A stretch of 64,000 nucleotides of DNA from Cyanobium sp. Tous-M-B4 (GCF_024345395.1 NZ_JAGQBA010000003.1:62001-126000); one strand, 5' to 3'. Shown: positions 44,802 to 53,143, counted from the stretch's first letter. Translations and numbers: made by a program. Notes: generated by a model from the sequence alone, not told the origin.

Positions 44802-44993
44802 GGCGAGTTTGTACGGAACGGTTCAGTAGCCATCCCACTAATCCTGACCGGTGGTAAACCCATCCGAAACAATTAATGGTTGGTCTATCCCAAGGGGAAC
44901 AAGGTTTACGTTGAGACGCTGAAAACAACCTGTATTGGCAAGAAAGGTCAAGTGCTGGGTGTGCTCGGTATTTCTCACCAGATCAAGCCCTGA
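44802..44993 (+). pseudogene. PAS-domain C-terminal fragment with in-frame stop
   Basis: The frame from 44802 reads GEFVRNGSVAIPLILTGG and PIRNN, then TAA at 44874-44876, then WLVYPKGNKVYVETLKT and GKKGQVLGVLGISHQIKP before a final stop at 44991-44993. The last part is the classical end of a PAS domain (GQVLGVLGISRDIT). It is probably what remains of a sensor kinase or GGDEF gene. No start codon or full domain is left. Together with the fragment before it, it marks the 429-base non-coding stretch between the cyclase and the hydrolase as decayed DNA. Confidence 0.6.
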
Positions 44994-44996
44994 CAA

Positions 44997-45884
44997 TTAC
45001 TCCATGCCCTCCATTGGACCTCTAGCGCTTTCGTGCTCCTGCAGGAAGCGCTCCAGGCAGGCTCCGTAGACCTCGGGCCTCTCCAGCAGCGCGTGATGGG
45101 CCGCTCCGGGGATAATCTCCAGCCGTTGCTGGGCCAGGTGTTGCCAGCCCTCCATCGAGCGAGGGGTGACGAAGTCGTGTTCCGCCGCGAGCAGCAACAC
45201 TGGCAGGGTGAGGCAGCCCAGGCTTGGCTCCGTCGCGCACCAGTCCGCAATCACATCAACGCCGCGCCAATGGTTACCGGGGTGACCTGGGGCGTAGGCA
45301 GCCAACAGCTCCGGTGGTCGCGGCGTCGTTCTGCAGACGTGGGTCGCATCAAAGCGGGCGCCGTCACCATCGAGATGCGCGAGCAGGGCTGCCACCTCCT
45401 CAAGCAACACGGGCACCGAGCTGGGCACATTGGAGAGGGTGAGCGAGCGCGGCACAGGTAAGCCACTGTTTGAGGCGAGCGCCTCGCAAGCAAGGATGCC
45501 GCCAAACGACTGGCCGTAGAGGTGATAGGCCGGCTCGCCCCGCTGCAAGGGAATAAACCGCTGGGCCGCCATGGCTTCCACCACCTCAACTAGGTCCTGC
45601 ACGGAGGCCGCGATGGAGTACTCCTCAACCTCGGGGCTGGGCCGCTCACTGCGGCCACACCCCAGTTGGTCGAAGAAAAGTACCGGGCGTGGCAGTTGGC
45701 CACCAAGGGGAAATAGATAGTCGCTGGGAACTCCTGGTCCGCCGTGACATACCAGCAGGGGCAGGGCAGCTGAAGAGCTGGCAGGGAGGTGTTGCCCAAC
45801 CCAAAGGCGACAGCGACCGGCACGAACCGGCAGAAAAATGGAGGTCAAATCAGGAAGCATTTCTGACTCATCCGCTGCAACCAT
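44997..45884 (-). CDS. Alpha/beta hydrolase, proline iminopeptidase-like
   Basis: A 295-residue alpha/beta hydrolase. LLVCHGGPGVPSDYL holds the HGGPG oxyanion motif, and LFFDQLGCGRSERP is typical of proline iminopeptidases. The nucleophile Ser is in YGQSFGGILACEAL. The acid is likely in LLAAEHDFVTP and the His in IIPGAAHHALLERP. It would cleave N-terminal proline or a related amide or ester in the cytosol. It points against the signalling genes, ends next to the PAS fragment, and is divergent from the pdeM-like gene. Confidence 0.82.
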   Translation of the reverse strand: MVAADESEMLPDLTSIFLPVRAGRCRLWVGQHLPASSSAALPLLVCHGGPGVPSDYLFPLGGQLPRPVLFFDQLGCGRSERPSPEVEEYSIAASVQDLVEVVEAMAAQRFIPLQRGEPAYHLYGQSFGGILACEALASNSGLPVPRSLTLSNVPSSVPVLLEEVAALLAHLDGDGARFDATHVCRTTPRPPELLAAYAPGHPGNHWRGVDVIADWCATEPSLGCLTLPVLLLAAEHDFVTPRSMEGWQHLAQQRLEIIPGAAHHALLERPEVYGACLERFLQEHESARGPMEGME

Positions 45885-46032
45885 TTCGGTGAATTCGCCT
45901 GTGGTTTATTTCTCTAAGCAGCTGGTCATGCGCACCAGCAATGCCAATGGGGCCGCCCAGGGTCCAGATGTGATCGGATCAATCCTGTAGCACCAGCGTT
46001 ACCGATGATGGCCCCACACGCTCCCACGTCCG

Positions 46033-46734
46033 ATGCGCCCAGGGCATGGTGTGAACGCAGACCGAAGCGCTGTTGCAGCAAGCGTCGGCTTTGACTGGCG
46101 GGGCCAGACGCTTCAGCTGCTTGGCGCCAAGGCGGCGTGGGACCCCCAGCGCCGGGCCCTATTAGTGGCGGATTTGCACCTGGGCAAGGCGGAAAGCTTC
46201 CAGGCCCACGGCATTCCCCTGCCCAGCGATGGCGACGGCGAGACCCTCAATGGGCTGCTGGAGTTGGCCCATCAGCTAGAGCCCCAGCAGGTGGTGGTGC
46301 TGGGAGACCTGATCCACAGCCGCCTAGGGCTCACCGGCCAACTCCGGGCCAAGCTGGCAGCGCTACCGGAACTGCTGGGCTGCCAGCTGCGCCTAATCGG
46401 CGGCAACCATGAGCAGGGCAGCTGGATCGAGGGACTGCCGCAGGAGCCATCCCAAGCCCTAGGCCCCTGGTGGCTGAGCCACATTCCAGAGCCGCGGGCG
46501 GGCATGCTCAACCTCTGCGGCCACCTGCATCCAGTGGCGGTGGTGGGCCGGGGTGCCGATCGGCTGCGGTTGCCTTGCTTCAGCTACTGCGAAACCAGTG
46601 AGCGGCTAGCCCTGCCCGCCTATGGCCGCTTGACCGGAGGCCATCCCTGCTCCCCAGGGGAAAGGATCTGGCTGGTGGCAGAGGGGGCCATCGTTGCTTG
46701 GCCTCAGGGCTCAAGGCAGCTGGCCCGGCCCTGA
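46033..46734 (+). CDS. pdeM: Ligase-associated phosphoesterase PdeM-like
   Basis: A 233-residue metallophosphoesterase with motifs LLVADLHLGKAESFQAHG, VVVLGDLIHSRLG, LIGGNHEQGSW, LSHIPEP and CGHLHPVA. It matches the PdeM endonuclease that normally follows the ligase-associated exonuclease, ligase and helicase genes. In this window it is about 7.7 kb away from the helicase, on the same strand, with the signalling genes between. The start is the ATG of the longest frame; the first 17 residues are not conserved and a later GTG could be used. Confidence 0.85.
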   Translation: MRPGHGVNADRSAVAASVGFDWRGQTLQLLGAKAAWDPQRRALLVADLHLGKAESFQAHGIPLPSDGDGETLNGLLELAHQLEPQQVVVLGDLIHSRLGLTGQLRAKLAALPELLGCQLRLIGGNHEQGSWIEGLPQEPSQALGPWWLSHIPEPRAGMLNLCGHLHPVAVVGRGADRLRLPCFSYCETSERLALPAYGRLTGGHPCSPGERIWLVAEGAIVAWPQGSRQLARP

Positions 46735-46752
46735 TCGGCTGATACTCCTGCC

Positions 46753-47214
46753 TTAACCCGCTGCCGCCAGGGCCCTCACCACATCCCCGCGGGTGAGCAC
46801 ACCCACCGGGCGGTGCTCGCCATCCAGGACAAACAGGCGTTGGGTGCTGCGCTCATGCAGCAGGCCCGCGGCTGCCGGCAGGGGCAGCTCGGCGCTGCAG
46901 CTGTGGGGATGCTGGCCCATCACCTCGCCCACGGTGCTGCCGAGCACCTGGTGCACCTCCTTGTCCCAGTTGAGCGGATTGCGCAGGTAAATCACCGCAT
47001 CGAGCAGCATTACGTAGGGGCCGGGCTGGAAGCCGCTCTCGCGCACCATCAGGTCTTGCTCGCTGAGCTCGCCCACCAGGGCGCCACTGCCATCCACCAC
47101 CGGCAAACCGCTGATGTGGTGCTCGCTCATCAGCTTCACAGCATCCTGCAGGGGACTGTCCGCTGTGACACTCAACACCGGTGCAGACATCACGGCAGAA
47201 ACCAGCTGTTGCAC
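46753..47214 (-). CDS. CBS-domain-pair protein
   Basis: About 153 residues with two CBS motifs. The first begins VMSAPVLSVTADSPLQDAVKL, with HHISGLPVVDGSGALVGELSE. The second begins VGEVMGQHPHSC, with RLFVLDGEHRPVGVLTRGD. CBS pairs bind adenosyl ligands and sense energy or redox state; in plants the CBSX proteins tune thioredoxins. The start is a GTG just before QQLVSAVMSAP; a longer frame would overlap the divergent pgsA start. Confidence 0.82.
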   Translation of the reverse strand: MQQLVSAVMSAPVLSVTADSPLQDAVKLMSEHHISGLPVVDGSGALVGELSEQDLMVRESGFQPGPYVMLLDAVIYLRNPLNWDKEVHQVLGSTVGEVMGQHPHSCSAELPLPAAAGLLHERSTQRLFVLDGEHRPVGVLTRGDVVRALAAAG

Positions 47215-47268
47215 CACGGGCCAAACAAGACGACTGGAGCCATTCTGGGGCCGAGCACGGCAGACACC

Positions 47269-47796
47269 ATGGCGACGCAACGGATACGCCAACTGGCCGA
47301 CGGCCTCACCGTGGCCCGGGCCGTGCTGGGACTACCGCTGATCGTTGCCCTGGCGGGGGGCCAACCAGCCCTGGCCTGGTGGCTGCTGCTACTGGGCGGC
47401 CTGAGCGACTGGGCCGATGGCGCCCTGGCACGCCGGGCCGGCGGCGGCTCGGTGTGGGGCGCCCGCCTCGATCCCCTCACCGACAAGATCCTGATCAGCG
47501 CGCCGCTGCTGTGGCTTGGAGCAGAGGGGATCCTGCCCCTGTGGGCGATCTGGCTGCTGCTGGCCCGGGAACTACTTATCTCTGGCTGGCGCGCCGCTGA
47601 AGCCAGTGGCGGCCCGGCCTCCTTGGCCGGCAAGCTCAAAACGATCCTGCAATTCACCAGCCTGCTGCTGCTGCTCTGGCCCAACGGCTGGGGTTTCGGA
47701 CTGGCGGCGGCATTCCAGAGCGCGGGCTTCTGGCTGTTCTGGCCGTCGCTGCTGCTTGCGCTGAGCTCCGCCTGGGGCTACCTACGCAAGCCCTAA
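47269..47796 (+). CDS. pgsA: CDP-diacylglycerol-glycerol-3-phosphate phosphatidyltransferase
   Basis: A 175-residue membrane enzyme that makes phosphatidylglycerol phosphate, the precursor of the only phospholipid in thylakoids. The CDP-alcohol phosphatidyltransferase signature is complete: DWADGALARRAGGG followed by GARLDPLTDKI. Four or five hydrophobic spans surround it. The ATG at 47269 is supported by the family start RIRQLADGLTVARAVLG. The longer open frame upstream is antisense to the CBS gene and is not coding. Confidence 0.9.
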   Translation: MATQRIRQLADGLTVARAVLGLPLIVALAGGQPALAWWLLLLGGLSDWADGALARRAGGGSVWGARLDPLTDKILISAPLLWLGAEGILPLWAIWLLLARELLISGWRAAEASGGPASLAGKLKTILQFTSLLLLLWPNGWGFGLAAAFQSAGFWLFWPSLLLALSSAWGYLRKP

Positions 47797-47827
47797 CTCA
47801 AAGCGTCTTTTGCTGGCATCCATTTAT

Positions 47828-49075
47828 TTATCCAAGTGCCACCAGCCGCTTTTTTGTATCTGCCAGCACCGCTGTGGCCCGAGCGTCGCCAAGTTGCTGC
47901 TCGATGTGAAACAGGGTGAGGCTGAGCTGATCTCGAAAGCTGAGGGCACCGAGCACCGCCAGGGGCTGATGCGGCAGGGCGATTGGTTCAACGTTGGCCA
48001 CAAAGAACAACCGCGCCAACTCCAGTTCCCCGTGCTGGGCCTGCACTGGCACGCGACCAAGATTGGTGATCAAGCCCCCTTGGCGCCAGCTGCGCTGCCA
48101 GAGCTGGTGTGGGGTGGGGCCGTCCTCAAGCGCCGCAGCAATCGTGTTTAGGGCCCGCAGGGGCGAGCCGGAGCTCAGCTGCTGCTGCAACACCCCATGC
48201 AGTTCGCTGGCCAGCTGATCGAGGCTTGAATCGGGATCCACCTCAACCGATGTATCCACACAAACGCGCAGCAGCCGCATCAGCTCCCAGGGCAGGGGCG
48301 GTTCAGCCAGGCTGCGTAAATTCACCACGGTTGTGGCTGTGGTTTTCGCAGGTAGAAACCCATCTGCCACCAGCGCCTGCAGGAAACCAGCGTGCAGGGT
48401 GGCATTAAGGCGCAGACCCCTCTGGCGAGTCCAGGCCAGCACCGCCGCACTGGCTTCGGCGCTGAGCTCCTCGAAGACGTAACTGGTGCTCAAGCCGGTG
48501 TCCCGCCGCTCCGGCAAAGAATCCACCGCGCCAGCCCCCTGGCCTGCGCTTGCAAAGGTTTGCCCTAGCTCAGGGGTGTGGGCATCCCAATCGACAGCTG
48601 GCCCGGGACTGCCAACGCCGCCAGCGGCAGCGAGTAGGGCAAACAGCTGCTGCACCAAAGCCATGGCCGAGAGGCCATCGGCGATCGCATGGTGAAAGGT
48701 GAGCAGTAGCTGGCCCCGCTCACGCCCCGCCAGCCAGCTGACGCGCCAGAGGGGCTCGCCGCCGCCGCCAAAACGCTGGCGCAGGGCCGCCATGGCAGCT
48801 GGCTTCCAGGCCCCTGGGGCTGGGCTCCCGTTGGGATCATCCAGCCAGTGCAGCACCTGTATCTCGATGGCGGCCGGGGTTTCAGCGAAGTGGCAGTGGT
48901 CGCCATCCCAAACCAGCGTGCTGCGCAGCAACAGGTGTTGCTGCTGAAGGGAGGCGAGGGCCCCCTGGATCGCATCGGCTTCGAGGCAACCGCGGTACTC
49001 GGCGATCACCGTGAAATTCATATTGCCGGAGCTGCCCGCATCCTGCAGACATTCAGCGCGCTCCAATACATTCAT
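47828..49075 (-). CDS. PapA5/condensation-type acyltransferase
   Basis: A 415-residue protein of the condensation-domain superfamily. The catalytic motif is LLLTFHHAIADGLSAMALV (HHxxxDG) at about residues 124-142, and the second half has the usual LNATLHAGFLQALVADGFL and GLITNLGRVPV. Such enzymes join acyl groups to alcohols or amines, as in phthiocerol esters or alcohol O-acetyltransfer. No carrier-protein or synthetase gene is near. It overlaps the upstream SDR gene by 4 bases, so the two probably act together. Confidence 0.75.
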   Translation of the reverse strand: MNVLERAECLQDAGSSGNMNFTVIAEYRGCLEADAIQGALASLQQQHLLLRSTLVWDGDHCHFAETPAAIEIQVLHWLDDPNGSPAPGAWKPAAMAALRQRFGGGGEPLWRVSWLAGRERGQLLLTFHHAIADGLSAMALVQQLFALLAAAGGVGSPGPAVDWDAHTPELGQTFASAGQGAGAVDSLPERRDTGLSTSYVFEELSAEASAAVLAWTRQRGLRLNATLHAGFLQALVADGFLPAKTTATTVVNLRSLAEPPLPWELMRLLRVCVDTSVEVDPDSSLDQLASELHGVLQQQLSSGSPLRALNTIAAALEDGPTPHQLWQRSWRQGGLITNLGRVPVQAQHGELELARLFFVANVEPIALPHQPLAVLGALSFRDQLSLTLFHIEQQLGDARATAVLADTKKRLVALG

Positions 49076-49998
49076 GGCGCTGCAGCCCCAGCAGTGAGCT
49101 CCTCGCTGCGCTGCCAGAGCCGCTGGCGCTGATCGACATCGAGGGCAGCGGGGGCAATGCGCACCTCGGTGGGCCAGCCCCGCATGCCACCGAACTGATT
49201 TGGTCCGTAGTGACCCCCTGGGGTGGCTTCGGGTGCGGTGGCGGCAAACAACTGGGGTAACGCTCCCATGGCCGCGCTCTGCAACAGCGGGCCCATCAGC
49301 CGGTAGGCCAGGGGTTCAAACCACGACCCATTGGCAGCCACCGAGGCCAGCTGAAGATTGGTGCGGGCAAAGCCCGGATGGGCCGCCAGCGACAACACCG
49401 CCTGGCCCTGATCGCGCAGCCGCTGCTGCAGCTCTAGGGCAAACATCACATTGGCGAGCTTGCTCTGGCCGTAGGCAGCCCAGCGGTCGTAGCGGCGCTC
49501 GCCCTGTAGGTCGTCGAAAGCAATGCGGCCGAAATACTGGGCCCCAGAGGTCACGCTCACCACCCGTGCATTCGGGCGGTCTGATAGCAGCGGCAGCAGG
49601 GCCAGGGTGAGGGCGAAATGGCCCAGGTGGTTCACACCCAGCTGCATCTCGAAGCCGTCGGGGGTGAGCTGCCGCGGCAGGGCCATCAGTCCGGCGTTGT
49701 TGATCAGCAGATCCAGCCGGCCGTAGCGATCGGCCAATTCCGCAGCGGCACGGCGCACGCAAGCCAAGCTGGCCAGATCAAGCTCCAGCAGCTCAACGGC
49801 ACCACCCCCGCTAGCGGCCGCTGCCGACAATTCACCCTTGGCAAGCTCTGCCCGGGGCAGGCTGCGGCAGCCGAGCACCACGGTGGCGCCTTTGGCCACT
49901 AGCGCCCGCGCCGTTTCCAGGCCCAGGCCGCTATTGGCGCCGGTGATCAGGGCCAAGCGTCCGGCCTGATCGGGAATCGAGTCGGTAGTCCAGTTCAT
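49072..49998 (-). CDS. Classical short-chain dehydrogenase/reductase
   Basis: A 308-residue SDR. The cofactor motif is LITGANSGLGLETARAL (TGxxxGxG), followed by LLINNAGLMAL (NNAG). The catalytic Ser is in VSVTSGAQY and the Tyr-Lys pair in AAYGQSKLANVMFALEL. It is close to the retinol-dehydrogenase/protochlorophyllide-reductase-like branch and likely prefers NADP(H). It is followed by a coupled acyltransferase gene, which suggests a reduction-then-esterification route for an unknown lipid or alcohol. Confidence 0.85.
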   Translation of the reverse strand: MNWTTDSIPDQAGRLALITGANSGLGLETARALVAKGATVVLGCRSLPRAELAKGELSAAAASGGGAVELLELDLASLACVRRAAAELADRYGRLDLLINNAGLMALPRQLTPDGFEMQLGVNHLGHFALTLALLPLLSDRPNARVVSVTSGAQYFGRIAFDDLQGERRYDRWAAYGQSKLANVMFALELQQRLRDQGQAVLSLAAHPGFARTNLQLASVAANGSWFEPLAYRLMGPLLQSAAMGALPQLFAATAPEATPGGHYGPNQFGGMRGWPTEVRIAPAALDVDQRQRLWQRSEELTAGAAAP

Positions 49999-50043
49999 GG
50001 CAGGAGCCTATGGAAATAGGCCTCACAGCTGCGGCAAAGAAGC

Positions 50044-50961
50044 TCAGCCGATCAAGGCCTCGTCTGCGGAGAAATCAGGGCTGGTGGGAGTCCGCAGGGC
50101 GTAGTCGTTGGTGTAGCTGTCGGCGATGGTGGCCTCAAGGTCAAAGGCCGGCTCCCAGGCCAGTTCACGCCGCACCCGGGTGGTGTCGGTGAGGAAGTGG
50201 GCTAGGCGCAGCGGGAAGGCCTTGCGGGCTTTTTTATCGAGAGCAGCGGGATCGAAGCTGCGGATTTCCACAGAAGCTGGCTCCTTGCCGGCCGCCCGGG
50301 CCGCTGCCTGCACCAAGCCGCGGAAGGTGACGCCCTGGCTGCCGGTGCAGTTGTAGATGCGGTTGGCGGCGGCATCCACCTCGATGCAGCGAGCCATGGC
50401 GGCGGCTAGGTCTGCCACATGGCCCAGCTGGGTGATCGTGCTGCCATCACCGGGTAGGGGCACGGGCCGGCCATGCACGATGCGATCAAAAAACCAGCTC
50501 TCCACAGGGTTGTAGTTGCCCGGCCCCACGATGTAGGTGGGCCGGAAGCTGGTGAATGCGATGCCCTCGCTGCGCAGCCAGGCTTCGGTTTCGGCCTTGC
50601 CAGCGTGGCGGCTGGCAGGATCAACGGGGCTGTTTTCATCGAGGGGCCAAAGCTCGCTGTCGGCATAGACGCCAGCCGAGCTCACATAAACAAAGCGATG
50701 GGCCGGAGGCCCGGTGCGCTCGATCACAGCGCGGGAATCCTCAAGGCTGCGGCCCGAGCTATCGACGATCACATCAAAACTGCGACCCACCAGCGGCTCC
50801 AGCCCCCCAGCAGTGCTGCGGTCGCCGATCAGGTGCTCCACCCCAGCCGGCGCTGGCTTGTTGCCACGGGTAAATAAGGTGAGGGCATGGCCTTCAGCCT
50901 GCAGCCGCTCCACCAGCGGTTTGCCCACGAAGCGGGTGCCGCCCATCACCAGGATGTTCAT
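50044..50961 (-). CDS. CSP41-like NAD-dependent epimerase-family protein
   Basis: A 305-residue extended-SDR protein starting MNILVMGGTRFVGKPLVERL. It aligns with plastid CSP41b, an RNA-binding relative of sugar epimerases that protects or cleaves chloroplast RNA and associates with ribosomes. Conserved parts include FVYVSSAGVYADSELWPLDE, SFRPTYIVGPGNYNPVESWF and RIYNCTGSQGVTFRGLV. A longer frame adds 13 residues but the NAD-binding motif starts directly at this ATG. Confidence 0.85.
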   Translation of the reverse strand: MNILVMGGTRFVGKPLVERLQAEGHALTLFTRGNKPAPAGVEHLIGDRSTAGGLEPLVGRSFDVIVDSSGRSLEDSRAVIERTGPPAHRFVYVSSAGVYADSELWPLDENSPVDPASRHAGKAETEAWLRSEGIAFTSFRPTYIVGPGNYNPVESWFFDRIVHGRPVPLPGDGSTITQLGHVADLAAAMARCIEVDAAANRIYNCTGSQGVTFRGLVQAAARAAGKEPASVEIRSFDPAALDKKARKAFPLRLAHFLTDTTRVRRELAWEPAFDLEATIADSYTNDYALRTPTSPDFSADEALIG

Positions 50962-51021
50962 GCTGCTGCCCACGGGGCCGCGAAACTGGGCGTCATTCAA
51001 ACCCCCGGACAGCAGAGGCGT

Positions 51022-51981
51022 TTACTCCACCACCGTTATGCCCGTGTCGATCCGCTCGATCGGTGGCGCCGCCAGCGTCTGCTGCCAAAGGGACAAGATC
51101 GACCAGTAGCCCTGGGCCCTCGGCTTGGTCGCCACGCTGGAGTTCACCACACCGCTGCGTATTTGGCCCACCAGCTCGGGCAGATCATCAATACCTACCG
51201 CCTGCACACGACCCTGGGCCCCCAGGCTGGCGATGGCACGGCCGATGCCGATGGGCCCGCTGGCGTCGCTGGCCACCCAGCCCCGCAGGGCCGGATGGGC
51301 CTTCATCGTCGCTAGAGCCTGCTGCTCAGCGGTGGCGATGGAGTCCTGATCGCTTGGGGTGGCCACCACCTGGATGCCGGGAAAGCGGCGGAATACCTCC
51401 TGATGGCAGCGAAATCGGATCGCGTGGTTTGGCGCCGTGGGAACCCCCTGCATGATTGCCACTTCACCGCGACCTGCCAGCAGCTTCACCAGGCGCTCAG
51501 AGGCAATCTGGGCCTGCTTGCAGTAGTCGTTGCCCACGCTGGTGATCGGCAAGCCGGCCGGTGCTTCGGAATCGAAAATCGCCAGCTGAATCCCCTCAGC
51601 CCGAGCGCGGACAAGCAGGGGAGTTAGGCGGCTGGCATCGAGCAGATCGATGAAAATTCCATCGGCCTTGGAATTGATGGCCCGGCTGAGGATCGCTTGT
51701 TGCTGCTCCACCGTGGCCTGGGCCGGGGGCTGGTAGTCCACGGTCACCGGCCGGCCGGTCTGGCTGGTAATCATTCGAGCCGCCGCCAAGGCCCCCAGCC
51801 GCACCTCCTCAAACCAGGGGTGACTGACCTTCGGAACCAGCACAAAACGCAGCGCCGTTTTCGCCGGTTCCGCCCTGACGGGCATCAACATCGCTCCTGC
51901 AGCGACGCCTAAGCAGGCGAAAACCCTGACGGCCCTACTGCCGATTCCGCCTGCAAAGGAGGCCTGTCGAACTCGGGCCAT
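51022..51981 (-). CDS. Periplasmic sugar-binding-type protein (Peripla_BP_4)
   Basis: About 319 residues with a signal sequence (about 14-38, AVRVFACLGVAAGAMLMPVRA). The rest is a two-lobed periplasmic-binding protein of the ribose/LacI-like type: VLVPKVSHPWFEEVRLGALAAA, a hinge near ADGIFIDLLDASRL, and the second lobe with ALRGWVASDASGPIGIGRAI. It may bind a sugar, quinone or autoinducer-like ligand. No permease or ATPase gene is adjacent. The start is taken at the ATG (residue 20 of the longest frame). Confidence 0.78.
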   Translation of the reverse strand: MARVRQASFAGGIGSRAVRVFACLGVAAGAMLMPVRAEPAKTALRFVLVPKVSHPWFEEVRLGALAAARMITSQTGRPVTVDYQPPAQATVEQQQAILSRAINSKADGIFIDLLDASRLTPLLVRARAEGIQLAIFDSEAPAGLPITSVGNDYCKQAQIASERLVKLLAGRGEVAIMQGVPTAPNHAIRFRCHQEVFRRFPGIQVVATPSDQDSIATAEQQALATMKAHPALRGWVASDASGPIGIGRAIASLGAQGRVQAVGIDDLPELVGQIRSGVVNSSVATKPRAQGYWSILSLWQQTLAAPPIERIDTGITVVE

Positions 51982-52065
51982 AGGGCGCACAAATGGGGTT
52001 TCTAATTTTGGCCGCCAAGACGGCGCCTTGAACCACACTTTGGTTCTGGTTTGCCCCTTTCAGTG

Positions 52066-52296
52066 ATGCGTCTGGCCAAGGCCTACACCGCCCAGCCCGC
52101 CACCATCACGTCGTGGCCCGCCGGCAGCCGCGGCTATCGCCACTTCTCCCTGCTGGGGGAGCGGGGCCAGGGCGCGGAACGGGCCGTGGAACTCCAGGCG
52201 GTGCTGGAGCGGGGCTTTCGGCTGGTGGTGCCGCTACGGGAGCTGCGCAACCGGCAGCTCTGGCAGCCTGGCTGGCAGCAATTGCCTCCAGCAGCC
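52066..52296 (+). CDS. Trp-rich small domain (TIGR02450-like), in frame with hisA
   Basis: A segment of about 77 residues with TSWPAGSRGYRHFSLLGERG, VELQAVLERGFRLVVPL and ELRNRQLWQPGWQQL. It matches the small Trp-rich cyanobacterial family usually encoded as its own short protein. Here there is no stop codon before the hisA ATG at 52297, and the two share one frame, so 52066-53061 could be translated as a single 331-residue fusion. The start chosen is the ATG; a GTG lies one codon upstream. Function of the domain is unknown. Confidence 0.65.
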
Positions 52297-53061
52297 ATGC
52301 AGATAATTCCCGCCATCGACCTGCTCGATGGCCACTGCGTGCGGCTGCACCAGGGCGACTACGACCAGGTAACCCGCTTCTCCGACGACCCAGTGGCCCA
52401 GGCCCTCAGCTGGCAGCAGCAGGGAGCCAGGCGGCTGCACCTAGTGGATCTAGATGGCGCCCGCAGCGGCCAACCGGTCAACGATGCGGCCGTGAAGGCG
52501 ATCACCACCGCCCTCAGCATCCCCGTGCAGCTGGGGGGTGGGGTGCGCAGCGCCGAACGGGCCGAGGAGTTGCTGAGCTTCGGACTGGATCGGGTCATCC
52601 TCGGCACCGTGGCTCTTGAGCAACCCGAATTAGTCGATGAGCTGGCATCGCGCCATCCCGGCCGGATCGTGGTGGGCATCGACGCCAAAAACGGCAAGGT
52701 GGCCACCCGCGGCTGGATCGAAGAGAGCAGCACCGAAGCCACCGCCCTAGCCCAGCGCTTCTGCACCAGCGGCATCGCCGCAATCATCAGCACCGACATC
52801 GCCACAGACGGCACCCTGGCGGGCCCCAACCTCGAAGCCCTGCGGGCCATGGCCGAGGCCAGCGCCGTGCCGGTGATCGCCTCCGGCGGCATCGGCAACC
52901 TGGAGCACCTGCTGTCGCTGCTGAGCCTGGCGCCCCTAGGGGTGGAGGGGGTGATCGTGGGCCGGGCCCTCTACGACGGACGGGTGGATCTAGCTGAAGC
53001 CCTGCAGGCCATCGACGAGGGCCGCCTGCAGGATCCGACCACTGACTCGATTATGGCTTGA
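52297..53061 (+). CDS. hisA: ProFAR isomerase HisA
   Basis: A 254-residue (beta-alpha)8 barrel that isomerises ProFAR to PRFAR in histidine synthesis. It opens MQIIPAIDLLDGHCVRLHQG, with the first catalytic Asp in AIDL and the second in STDIATDGTLAGPNLEAL. Phosphate loops VQLGGGVRSAERA and IASGGIGNLEHL are intact. The ATG here is where HisA proteins start, but translation could also come from upstream as a fusion with the Trp-rich segment, because the frame is uninterrupted. Confidence 0.93.
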   Translation: MQIIPAIDLLDGHCVRLHQGDYDQVTRFSDDPVAQALSWQQQGARRLHLVDLDGARSGQPVNDAAVKAITTALSIPVQLGGGVRSAERAEELLSFGLDRVILGTVALEQPELVDELASRHPGRIVVGIDAKNGKVATRGWIEESSTEATALAQRFCTSGIAAIISTDIATDGTLAGPNLEALRAMAEASAVPVIASGGIGNLEHLLSLLSLAPLGVEGVIVGRALYDGRVDLAEALQAIDEGRLQDPTTDSIMA

Positions 53062-53112
53062 ACAGACAACCTGCCCCCATCGCAAAAGCGGATCGCTTGC
53101 GACCTGCCCTAT

Positions 53113-53129
53113 AACAGACTGAGTCTGTT
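53113..53129. promoter_or_regulatory. 17-bp perfect palindrome before the Fur-family gene
   Basis: AACAGACT-G-AGTCTGTT is a perfect dyad of 8+8 bases around a central G. It ends 14 bases before the GTG start of the PerR/FurC-like gene and overlaps the likely promoter or ribosome-site area. The size and position suit an operator for autoregulation, as is usual for Fur-family repressors, though the sequence is less A+T-rich than a typical Fur box. Confidence 0.55.
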
Positions 53130-53143
53130 TTGAGGCGTGTCGC

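Noticed and set aside
46813-47268. Upstream part of the long frame that contains pgsA
   Set aside because: It is antisense to the CBS gene; PgsA similarity starts at 47269.
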